From: Dactylis glomerata
Lineage: Eukaryota > Streptophyta > Magnoliopsida > Poales > Poaceae
DNA: 64,000 nucleotides
Assembly: GCA_007115705.1 (NCBI GenBank)
Contig: QXEO01000413.1
Coordinates: 868,001 to 932,000 of the forward strand
Direction: 5' to 3'
A program made the position numbers and the translations under genes. Under the pieces are notes generated by a model that made no database searches, was not told the DNA's origin, and saw only the letters and a list, made by a program, of their open reading frames with translations. Positions 56,171 through 64,000 of the stretch are shown piece after piece (position 1 is the first letter of the stretch; every line of letters begins with the position of its first letter).

Positions 56171-56876
56171 CGTAAGGGCACCTAGAGGGGTGGGGGTGAA
56201 TAGGTGCTACTCAAATTTTAATTCCTTTTCAATTTAAGCTTGACACAAAAGGTAAATTCTCTAGATATGCAACTAAGGTGAATTTACCTATATGATAACT
56301 AGCAAGCTAAGCAAGATACAAGATATAAAGGCAATAAAGGATAGAGGTAACCGAGAGTGGAGCACACGGAGACACGGATGTAATTCCCGTAGTTCCTTCC
56401 TTTTTAGGGGAAGTACGTCTACGTTGGAGGGGTGTGGTTGCCACAAAGGCCTAACCAACGCCACAAAGGCTCACCCTATTCTTCGGTGCACGCTTCCGCC
56501 ACAAAGGCCTAGCTCACTTTCCACTAAGGGATTCCTCAAGGCGGAACCGGCCTTTACAATCTTGGGGCACGCATCCACAACCGAATTGGAGGCTCCCAAG
56601 CACAACACAATGCTGTCAAACAACAAGTAGCAAGATATCAAATACACAAACAAGGTCTTGGGACACAAGGGAACCCAAGAAACAAGGGCCCTCAAGCAAA
56701 TGAGAGGGAAAATCAAATCGCTTCAGTGAGGATGTAGATGATGGTCTTCTCCTTCGATTCTCCAAAGATCAAGAGCTTTGGTGGGTTGAGGGAGGAGATC
56801 TAGTTGATTTGGTGGCTCCAAAAATGGTGTTCTTCAAGCTTGGGACGAGCAGCCCTTTGGAGAAGAAGGTGGGGGG

Positions 56877-56884
56877 TATTTATA
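56877..56884 (-). promoter_or_regulatory. TATA box of the right-hand Copia LTR
   Basis: TATAAATA on the minus strand between C-rich and G-rich runs, about 430 bp inside the LTR from its 5' end. It lies just downstream of the palindrome cluster in the direction of transcription. Confidence 0.6.
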
Positions 56885-56922
56885 CCCCCCCCCAAAATCT
56901 GACCGTTGCCAGCCAGGAAAGT

Positions 56923-57099
56923 CCGGCTAAAGCCGGTCACATCGGCTAAAGCCGGCCTCCACACCGGCTAAAGCCGGTCTGAAAAATCCGGCCCTGCCGA
57001 AAATAGCCGGACAAATAGCCGGGTTACTCCAGAGACGCAAGGCTTCTTCCGAAACAGGGCAGTCCGGCTATAGCCGGTCTGGGGACCGGCTAAAGCCGG
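56923..57099. repeat. Palindrome cluster CCGGCTAWAGCCGG in the LTR
   Basis: Copies are at 56,923-56,936, 56,942-56,955, 56,964-56,977, 57,064-57,077 and 57,086-57,099, with half-sites AATAGCCGG between. Start-to-start spacing within groups is 19 to 22 bp. The 57,064 copy (CCGGCTATAGCCGG) is a perfect palindrome. Confidence 0.9.
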
Positions 57100-57317
57100 C
57101 CTTCCTGGCCAAACTTCATATAGAACCTCTCCCAGAGCATATTAGCACCATTTCCTCAAGAATTTCCTTTGGGTAATGATAATTATCAAGTGTAACATAG
57201 GAAACCCAATATCTTGTGCAAGAACATAATAAAATCCTGCAAAGCATAATCACCACATTAATAGATAATGTATTGTTAACAAACGCCAAAATCAATTAGG
57301 CGGGAAATGCTCTTTCA

Positions 57318-57333
57318 ATCTCCCCCTTTTTGG
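57318..57333 (-). other. Polypurine tract of the right-hand Copia element
   Basis: The minus strand reads AAAAAGGGGGAGATT immediately before the LTR's TGAAAGAGC, the plus-strand primer site for this element. Confidence 0.75.
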
Positions 57334-57794
57334 TGTTTGATGACAATACATAATTTTGCATGTTTCAAACGATATAAAATATAGACGGAGCTCCCCCTTG
57401 CTATGTGCCTTATATTAAGTTTTGTATTTGAATATAAAGACACATCAACAATAAGAACTCCCCCTAGATTTTATAGTGTGATCCATATATGCACAAGATA
57501 TATAATAAATCAATAGCATATAATCAACAAGCATATAATATGACAAGATCTATCAATAAGGATTATCATAAAGACTACTACACATGATAATAGCACATAG
57601 TTCAACACATAGTAATAGATGATAATCCAACTAGAGTTCAACCATGGGACACAAGCGAGCAAGCACACGATAAGAGCTTGTGACCCAACCAAATCCAAAT
57701 GGAAAACCAACACAAATCCAAATGGAACACATGCAAATGGGACATTCTCCCCCTTTGGCATCAAGACGCCAAAAAGGGAGACAACAACACGAGA
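57334..57794. other. Spacer between env-like ORF and LTR
   Basis: AT-rich non-coding sequence of the Copia element. Nothing else is supported. Confidence 0.5.
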
Positions 57795-59390
57795 TCACTC
57801 CTCATAATCATCGAAGTCCTCATCTTCCTCATCATCATCTCCTTGATCATCATCTTCTTCCTCTTCATCATCATCTCCATCTCCTTCTTCATCTTCTTCA
57901 TCAATGGCTTCCTTGCCCTTGGAGGTGACTTCGGCTAACTCCTTCCAATCAAAAGATGATCCCTCATTCCACTTGCCAAAGGAGAAAGTTTCCTCAGACG
58001 GGTCTTGCTCTTGGGATTCTTCTTGAGTGCTAGCTCCTTTGCCCTTCTCCACAATCCTCAAACGAGCATCCAACTCTCTTTGCTTCTTGTGAATGTGCTT
58101 GCGGTCCACATAGTCCTTGTATTGAGTTTGACGCACATCATTGTTCATGCAAAACAAAGCCCTTTGCCACCACTTGAGCTTCTTCATCTCTTGACCCATT
58201 CCACCACTTGGTGGATCCGCATTCTTCCTCCTACAACCACTAGCATAGCGGTTGCCACCCAACACATCGCTCGAAGAGGGAAAAGCACTTGAGGTGCTAG
58301 ACACCAAATGAGCGGTCTTCTTGTAGAGCTTGTTGGGCTTGTGCACTTCCAACTCTTCATCTAGAAAATCTTGCTCAATCTCAAAGTCTCCTTCAATGCC
58401 TCTGTCAATGATAAGCCTCATAATAAATGGAGCATAAGGTGGGATTTTCCGGTCAAGCATAGCAATCTTCATCTCCATGAAGATAAAGTACATCACATCG
58501 AGCTCCATCCCTTCACACTCCCTTCCGGCCTCGAAGACAAGATGAGCATGGTGGAGTAGATGCACAAGTCCACCTCTGATAGAATCATTGTTGCCCCCAC
58601 TTGGAGCAATGTTGGCACGGAACATCCGAAGCAAAATATCATAGAGGGGAAGGAGATTTGCAGTCTCTCCCGCTCTGCCCCCGGGACCATAGAGACACTG
58701 GATCTTCCTCTTGTTGTACTCTGTGGTGTCAAGATGCAAACGGGCACCTCTAGGTCGATGAATGCCATCAAACCTATAGCCCAAGAGCTGCCCGAAGCGA
58801 GAGATGGTAGAGCTCTTCCTCACTTCACCTGACAACCAAGTGAAACCAACCTCATCCCGAGTATCAAACTCCAAAGTGGCAAAGAACTGCTGGATCAAAC
58901 GAGGATTATAGTCTTGTCTGAAGACCATCAACTTATGCAAACCCAACTTCTGAGTGACCCAGAGAGCATCAGCAAAGTACTCATCCCTGGACAACGATGC
59001 AATGTTGGTGAACTTCATGGGGCAAACCTTTGTGCTCATGGTCTCATAAACCTGCTCATAGATCCTCTGATGCTCAGACCGGTAGAAGGAACCACTGTCG
59101 ATGTCCCTAGGCATGGCATAGAACTTCTGTTCACGGAACTCACGGTACTCTTGCTTGGACAACTTCTTGAGATCACCAATGTTAGCAAACAGAGATTTCT
59201 TCTTCCGTTCTTCCAACCGCTTCTTCTTCATAGCAGCGGTCATACGTGCATCGTGATGTTCTTGATGGCGGGCAAGAGAAGGATCAACATAGCGAGACCG
59301 CTTGGGTCGAGAACCACCTGCAAACAGCATATAGGTAGAAAGCATATAGGATGAGCATGCATGCCAGAGGATCAAAGAGCAATAGCACAA
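57795..59390 (-). CDS. Env-like third ORF of a SIRE-type Copia element, intact
   Basis: The open frame is 531 codons. The first 24 or so (hydrophobic, cysteine-rich) probably are intron, because a TTTGCAG acceptor at 59,318-59,319 precedes GGSRPKRSRYVDPSLA. The protein then has a basic KKKRLEERKKK segment, a central region with KQEYREFREQKFYAMPRD, GLHKLMVFRQDYNPRLIQQF and GLVHLLHHAHLVF, and a long acidic tail of D and E (about residues 497-531). It resembles what databases call a putative plant transposon protein. SIRE elements are called env-like for the position of this ORF; I see no signal peptide or membrane anchor that would support an envelope role. A spliced RNA is the likely source. 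It is preserved while the left copy has decayed. Confidence 0.7.
   Translation of the reverse strand: MCYCSLILWHACSSYMLSTYMLFAGGSRPKRSRYVDPSLARHQEHHDARMTAAMKKKRLEERKKKSLFANIGDLKKLSKQEYREFREQKFYAMPRDIDSGSFYRSEHQRIYEQVYETMSTKVCPMKFTNIASLSRDEYFADALWVTQKLGLHKLMVFRQDYNPRLIQQFFATLEFDTRDEVGFTWLSGEVRKSSTISRFGQLLGYRFDGIHRPRGARLHLDTTEYNKRKIQCLYGPGGRAGETANLLPLYDILLRMFRANIAPSGGNNDSIRGGLVHLLHHAHLVFEAGRECEGMELDVMYFIFMEMKIAMLDRKIPPYAPFIMRLIIDRGIEGDFEIEQDFLDEELEVHKPNKLYKKTAHLVSSTSSAFPSSSDVLGGNRYASGCRRKNADPPSGGMGQEMKKLKWWQRALFCMNNDVRQTQYKDYVDRKHIHKKQRELDARLRIVEKGKGASTQEESQEQDPSEETFSFGKWNEGSSFDWKELAEVTSKGKEAIDEEDEEGDGDDDEEEEDDDQGDDDEEDEDFDDYEE
59318..59325 (-). other. Splice acceptor before the env-like ORF
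   Basis: TGTTTGCAG at the start of the conserved coding part. The left Copia element has CTTCTCCACAG at the equivalent point (12,014-12,024). Conservation of an acceptor in two diverged copies supports a spliced message. Confidence 0.5.
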
Positions 59391-59425
59391 AAGGAAAAAA
59401 ACAGGACAGTACTTGGTGATCTACA

Positions 59426-59481
59426 CCGGCTATTTCCGGTCTCAGGCCGGCAATAGCCGGTCTGACACTGGCTTTAGCCGG
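59426..59481. repeat. Palindrome cluster CCGGCTA..CCGG upstream of the env-like ORF
   Basis: Three variants at 59,426-59,439 (CCGGCTATTTCCGG), 59,447-59,460 (CCGGCAATAGCCGG) and 59,468-59,481 (CTGGCTTTAGCCGG), spaced 21 bp start to start. They lie in the presumed intron. Confidence 0.85.
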
Positions 59482-59564
59482 ACCAGATGAACACAATTTG
59501 AGATCTCAGGAGTAGGCCACCAAAACTAGTCAAGCATTTTCGATCTATGCAATGCTGGAAGGAA

Positions 59565-59805
59565 TCATGAAACCAAACATTCCCACATGAACAACAAGGT
59601 ACCACAAAAACAACTAACCCTAACCCTAGGGAGACCTAGGGAGAGAGAGAGAGAGGAGAAAGTAGGGTACCCTGGTCCATGGGGAGGGCGCCGGAGAGGA
59701 TGGCCGGCTGATGAGGGGGCTCCGGCGGCCGGAGGAGAGGCGAATGACGGCGGCGGCAGCGGGTCCAAGGGAGGAGGAGCTCGAGCAGAGATAGGCGTGG
59801 GGGTT
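59565..59805 (-). other. GC-rich leader of the env-like ORF
   Basis: C- and G-rich sequence with CCCTAGGGTTAGGGTTAG-type repeats (near 59,620-59,640 on the minus strand) and a proline-rich short ORF starting MDPLPPPSF at 59,768. It resembles the leader at 11,370-11,600 in the left Copia element and may contain the first exon of the env-like ORF. Confidence 0.4.
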
Positions 59806-61391
59806 TGCTACTCGGTGATGGCGCCAGAAAAGAGCTGTGGCGTATAGTTGACGTGGGAGCAGTAAGTCCTTGTGCGTGGTGATGACCAGCCCGTTGGGAA
59901 CCCCAAGAGGAAGGTATGATGAGTGTAGCGGCAAGTTTTCCCTCAGTTTAGAAACCAAGGTTTATCGATCAGGAGAGGAGAGACGGTGACGAATACTTTG
60001 TTCCCAACTTGCGATGAGGTTGTCAATCTCACCGGTTTGCTTGAAACAAAGGTTATGAGCGTATCGAGTGGAAAACAGTAATAATATGCAAGTAAAGTAA
60101 AAAGTGCGGGAAAAGTAAATAGGTGATTGCAATATGATGTAAATAGGACCGGGGTCCACAGTTCACTAGTGGTGTCTCTCCATAGATAAACAAACATGCT
60201 GGGTAAACAAATTACAGTTGGGCAATTGATAGAATAAAGATAACGTGATATGTCAAGAAGATCACTATGAGATTTACTCTGGGCATTACAACAAAATACA
60301 TAGACCGCCATCCAACTGCATCTATGACTAATAATCCACTCCCGGGGATATCAATCCGAACACCCTAGAAGTATTAAGTTGCGAACAACAGATAATTGCA
60401 TTAAGCAAAGTGTGTAATGTAAACAAAGCATATGCCCTTGAGCATATGAATGTTGTTTTCTCCCTAGTAGCAACAGCACATCTACCACCTTAGAGGTTTC
60501 TGTCACTCCCCCAGGTGAAATAGAGACATGAACCCACTATCGAGCATAAATACCCCCTCTTGGAGTCACTAGCAACTACTCGGCCAAGATAGCTACTAAC
60601 AACGGAGAGCATGCAAGATCATAAACAACATAGAGATAACAAAAGATATAATTCAGTACAGCAACTTAATCATAAACACCAATATTCATCGGATCCCAAC
60701 AAACCAACATCATAGAATTACATAACGGTGATCTCAATCATGTAGGGCAGCTCATGAGATCTAAACATGAAGCACATGGTGGAGAAGACAACCATCTAGC
60801 TACTGCTATAGACCCATAGTCCAAGGTAGACTACTCACTCATCGCTCCAGAGGCAAGCATGGCGATGAAGAAGACCTCCGGTGGCGATTCCCCTCTCCGG
60901 CAGGGTGCTGGGAAGAGCTTCTGGACCCTCCCGATCTTCGGGTCGACGGCGGCGGCGGATCGCGATGTGTTCTGGAAATCTGATCGGGCACTTAGGTTTT
61001 TCTCGTCGGGGGGTACTTATAGGCGAAGGGGCGTCGTCAGAGGTGGAGCCAGGCTCCCTCACGTGGGCCCGGCGCGGCCAGGGGCCTGGCCGCGCCACCC
61101 CCTTGTGTGGGGCCCTGGTGGCCCCCCTCCGACACTTCTTCGGATCTCTGGAAGCTTCCGGGTAAAATAAGACTTCAGGAACTTGTTTCGTCCAATTCCG
61201 AGAATATTTCCTGTGTATCACTTCTGAAACACAAAAACAGCAGAAAACAGGAAACTAGCACTGTGGCGCTTGTTAATAGGTTAGTTCCGGAAAATGCATA
61301 AAAGTGCCACTAAGTGTAACGAAACAATAGGCAAATGGTGTAAAAACAAGCATGGAGCATCAAAAATTATAGATACGTTTGAGACGTATCA
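59806..61391 (-). repeat. TGATACG-type Gypsy LTR (copy C) inserted in the Copia element
   Basis: It begins TGATACGTCTCAAACGTATC on the minus strand at 61,391 and can be followed for 1,586 bp to GAGTAGCA at 59,806. GGGTT flanks both ends (59,801-59,805 and 61,392-61,396), which fits a solo LTR with a 5-bp duplication. However, the last 30 bp include TGGCGCC, homologous to the primer-binding region beside LTR A, so a truncated 5' LTR plus primer site is an alternative. It is closely similar to LTR A and in the same orientation. Confidence 0.7.
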
Positions 61392-62023
61392 GGGTTAACT
61401 GAGGAAACCCTCACCCCCAGAGCCTTATGAGATGGGCTCGAAAACCCCAGGCCGGCTATAGCCGGATGGGCCGGCTAAAGCCGCACCCCGGCTATTTCCG
61501 GTGAAGGACCGGCTATAGCCGGTCAAGATGGCACAAAACAGAGGACTTTGATTTCAGGGAATTCTGGGCATGCAAGAGAGGATGCTTTGGCTTTAGATAA
61601 GTGGGCTTAGGATGGAAAACATGCATGGAGTGGTTCTCGGCACTTGACATTGCAAACACAAGAAATCTTTAGAAAATCCAATGCAAGTGCCTTCCCATTT
61701 CAAGGATAGAGACAATGACAAAAAAGTTCAATAAACTCAAATAGAATTTGCAAGGAATCAATTCTTCGAAAAGAAGAGGTCGGTGGCCGAGGCCACCATG
61801 TATGAGTGTTATGGCATTGGACCGCGAAGATGTATCTTGGGTCCATAACCAATACTCGTCATTGAAACTCATATATCACAAAATGATAGATAGAGAACAA
61901 TTTTGTTACTATCGGCATTATGGGGGGAGGGATAGCCCAATTGATTAGGACCGCACTCCCCCTATCTCCATGCCCACACCTAAACCAAACAAGTATTGAA
62001 AAATAGGTGTATTTGCAAGATGC
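61392..62023. other. Copia spacer between pol and env-like ORF
   Basis: Non-coding sequence continuing the right-hand Copia element on the far side of the inserted LTR. It includes the palindrome cluster at 61,452-61,522. Confidence 0.6.
61452..61522. repeat. Palindrome cluster CCGGCTATAGCCGG downstream of pol
   Basis: Copies at 61,452-61,465, 61,471-61,484, 61,488-61,501 and 61,509-61,522, spaced 17 to 21 bp. Two are the perfect CCGGCTATAGCCGG. Confidence 0.9.
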
Positions 62024-64000
62024 TCAAGCCACACTCCTTGAATCAATGATATTTAGCTCATTCCTCAAATATCCAAATCTTGCTTCATCAAGGGGCTTCG
62101 TGAATATATCGGCAAGTTGATCCTTGGTGCTTACATATGCAAGCTCAATATCACCACGGGCAACATGATCTCTAATAAAATGGTTCCGGATCTCAATATG
62201 CTTGGTTCTCGAATGTTGCACCGGATTGTAGGCTATCTTGATAGCACTCTCATTGTCACATAAAAGGGGCACTTTGTCACAATTGACACCATATTCCTTT
62301 AAAGTTTGCCTCATCCACAACAATTGAGTGCATCCACTTGCGGCGGCAATGTATTCGGCTTCGGCGGTGGAGAGAGATATACAATTTTGCTTCTTAGAAG
62401 ACCAACACACCAAAGACCTACCAAGAAATTGGCAAGCTCCGGAGGTTGATTTCCTATCATCCTTGTCACCGGCCCAATCCGAATATGTGAAGGCACAAAG
62501 AGAGAAATCCGAGCCTTTGGGATACCAAAGCCCATAAGTTGGGGTATTAACCAAATATCGAAAGATTCTCTTAACCGCCATAAGGTGGCTTTCTTTAGGA
62601 GCGGCTTGATACCTTGCACACACACCTACACTCAACACAATATCGGGTCTAGATGCGCAAAGGTAAAGCAAAGAACCGATCATAGAACGGTATACCTTTT
62701 GATCCACATCTTTACCATTGGGATCAAGTTCAAGATGACATTTTGTGGCCATTGGTGTGGCGGCCCCATTTAGTTCCTTCATCTTGAACCTCTTGAGCAT
62801 GTCTTGGACATATTTGGCTTGATTAATGAAAGTCCCTTCTTTCAATTGCTTGATTTCAAAACCAAGAAAGAACTTCATTTCGCCCATCATAGACATCTCG
62901 AACCTATCGGTCATAAGCTTTAAAAATTCATCATTAAAAGCTTTGTTAGTAGAGCCAAAGATAATATCATCAACATATAGTTGGCATACGAAAAGCTCCC
63001 CATTGACCCTCTTAGTAAAAAGAGTGGGATCGATTTGCCCAACTTCAAACCCACGGTCTAACAACAACTCCCTAAGGTGCTCGTACCACGCACGTGGGGC
63101 TTGTTTAAGGCCATAGAGTGCCTTATGGAGTTTGTATACATGGTTCGGGAAGTTGAGATCCTCAAACCCCGGGGGTTGCTTAACATACACTTCCTCTTTC
63201 AATGGACCATTTAGAAAAGCACTTTTAACATCCATTTGTTGCAACTTAAAGTTATGATGAGTGGCATATGCAAGAAGGATACGGATGGACTCAAGGCGAG
63301 CCACGGGAGCATAAGTTTCTCCAAAGTCAATTCCTTCCAATTGATAGAAACCTTGAGCAACCAATCTAGCCTTGTTCCTCACAACAATTCCATGCTCATC
63401 TTGCTTGTTCTTGAATATCCACTTTGTGCCAATCACATTGCGGCACTCCTTTGGCTTCTCCACTAACACCCATACATTATTGCGCTTGAAGTTGTTGAGT
63501 TCTTCATGCATAGCATCCAACCAATCCAGATCTTCAAGAGCTTCAAATACTTTCTTGGGTTCAACCATAGAGATATAAGCATGATGAGAGCTAAATTGTG
63601 CCAATTGACGCCGGGTTGACACTTTGCTTCTTAAATCTCCAATAACCCTCTCAAGGGTATGACCTTTAAGCTCCAAATCCATTTCAACTCTTTTCTTGCG
63701 ACGGGCTTCGATCTCCTCATTTGACCTTGGAGGAGTCACTTGATCATCTTGATCATTTTGGTCCCCGTCTTGACCATTAAATTGACCTTGATCATCATTA
63801 TCTTCATGAGTAGGTTGATCTTGGTCTTGTGAAGAATTAGGGGCGGTTGAGATAACCGGAGAGGATGGTGGTGCCCCTTCTTCTTCATGAAGGTCCTTGT
63901 CTTGTTCTTCGGTTGGTGCATTAGTTGCTTCCTTGGGAGAGGCTTGATGAGCTTGTGAAGATGAAGGCTCCACTTGAGTAGAGCGTAGTCCTTCTCGGTC
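62024..64000 (-). CDS. Copia polyprotein: integrase-end linker, reverse transcriptase and RNase H (partial)
   Basis: The frame is open from the right edge to a stop at 62,024. Counting from codon 63,973, residues 1-110 are a hydrophilic Q/D/E-rich linker. RT spans about 140-400 with [26 protein letters not shown] (246-256) and the active site YVDD (333-336). Copia RNase H follows with [28 protein letters not shown] and [17 protein letters not shown] at the end. The enzyme copies element RNA into DNA in cytoplasmic particles. All visible catalytic motifs are intact. Integrase, protease and gag should lie beyond the right edge. The matching region of the left Copia element lacks the RT core. 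Confidence 0.9.
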   Translation of the reverse strand, partial: DREGLRSTQVEPSSSQAHQASPKEATNAPTEEQDKDLHEEEGAPPSSPVISTAPNSSQDQDQPTHEDNDDQGQFNGQDGDQNDQDDQVTPPRSNEEIEARRKKRVEMDLELKGHTLERVIGDLRSKVSTRRQLAQFSSHHAYISMVEPKKVFEALEDLDWLDAMHEELNNFKRNNVWVLVEKPKECRNVIGTKWIFKNKQDEHGIVVRNKARLVAQGFYQLEGIDFGETYAPVARLESIRILLAYATHHNFKLQQMDVKSAFLNGPLKEEVYVKQPPGFEDLNFPNHVYKLHKALYGLKQAPRAWYEHLRELLLDRGFEVGQIDPTLFTKRVNGELFVCQLYVDDIIFGSTNKAFNDEFLKLMTDRFEMSMMGEMKFFLGFEIKQLKEGTFINQAKYVQDMLKRFKMKELNGAATPMATKCHLELDPNGKDVDQKVYRSMIGSLLYLCASRPDIVLSVGVCARYQAAPKESHLMAVKRIFRYLVNTPTYGLWYPKGSDFSLCAFTYSDWAGDKDDRKSTSGACQFLGRSLVCWSSKKQNCISLSTAEAEYIAAASGCTQLLWMRQTLKEYGVNCDKVPLLCDNESAIKIAYNPVQHSRTKHIEIRNHFIRDHVARGDIELAYVSTKDQLADIFTKPLDEARFGYLRNELNIIDSRSVA

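Larger units (their letters stand above)
56171..57317 (-). repeat. 3' LTR of the right-hand Copia element
   Basis: It starts on the minus strand with TGAAAGAGCATTTCC after a purine-rich AAAAAGGGGGAGATT and ends near CCCTCTAGGTGCCCTTACG at 56,171, 1,147 bp. The final CG instead of CA may be a mutation. A TATAAATA box is at 56,884-56,877. Five CCGGCTAWAGCCGG-type palindromes lie at 56,923-57,099. Confidence 0.7.
56171..64000 (-). mobile_element. SIRE/Maximus-type Copia element, right-hand copy (partial)
   Basis: From right to left on the minus strand there are intact RT-RNase H (to 62,024), a spacer, an intruding Gypsy-type LTR (59,806-61,391), a GC-rich leader, the env-like ORF (57,795-59,390), polypurine tract and 3' LTR (56,171-57,317). 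The reading frames are intact, unlike the left Copia element. It inserted beside or into the ABCG fragment; CGGAT (56,166-56,170) is the predicted duplication. The 5' half lies beyond the right edge. Confidence 0.8.

Noticed and set aside
1..64000. CRISPR arrays, bacterial operons, rRNA operons or intact tRNA genes
   Set aside because: None seen. The regular short repeats found are element-specific palindromes and microsatellites without spacers of CRISPR type.

Overview
This 64 kb window looks like gene-poor nuclear DNA from a large-genome cool-season grass. Triticeae (wheat, barley or a relative) is my best guess. The reasons are LTRs beginning TGATACGTCTC, SIRE/Maximus-type Copia elements, a Tat/Retand-type Gypsy element, Stowaway MITEs with CTCCCTC termini and an intronless NLR gene. 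No prokaryotic or organellar gene organisation is visible. The species call is inference from repeat families.

Layout. (1) 1-6,042: a non-autonomous Gypsy element on the minus strand (internal part 1-1,876, LTR 1,877-3,547) sits beside the 3' end of a related plus-strand element (internal part 3,548-4,418, LTR 4,419-6,042). The two related LTRs form a head-to-head inverted repeat. (2) 6,043-24,381: an old, broken plus-strand SIRE-type Copia element with gag, protease-integrase and RNase H remnants, an env-like third ORF and a 3' LTR. It is interrupted at 12,299-21,141 by a nearly complete Tat/Retand Gypsy element (335-bp LTRs, target duplication ATGGG). That element carries an antisense gene for an AT-hook plus B3-domain protein with its own plant-type promoter. 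(3) 24,382-34,250: a retroposon copy, a non-autonomous Copia-like element, a Harbinger accessory-protein remnant, a candidate DNA transposon and a decayed LINE. (4) 34,899-38,192 (minus): an intact NLR immune-receptor ORF, the only clear host gene. (5) 38,193-50,060: Stowaway and Tourist-like MITEs, a dead PIF/Harbinger transposase and a minus-strand LINE split by a CACTA fragment that contains a 5S-rRNA-like segment. (6) 50,061-56,170: AT-rich filler, a GC-rich poly(A) retroposon with an 8-bp duplication, a second copy of the retroposon seen at 25 kb, and a cut-off ABCG-transporter fragment. (7) 56,171-64,000 (minus): a second, much better preserved SIRE-type Copia element with LTR, env-like ORF and intact RT-RNase H, interrupted by another TGATACG-type LTR and running off the right edge.

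How it fits together. Nesting gives a relative order: the left Copia element predates the Gypsy elements inside it, and the right Copia element landed in an ABCG gene fragment and was later invaded itself. The most unusual items are the antisense AT-hook/B3 gene, the two element-specific families of CCGG-ended palindromes in the two Copia elements (in the LTR and in the spacer before the env-like ORF), and the 5S-like promoter segment in a CACTA element. All boundaries and family assignments come from reading the sequence; no alignment or database search was run.
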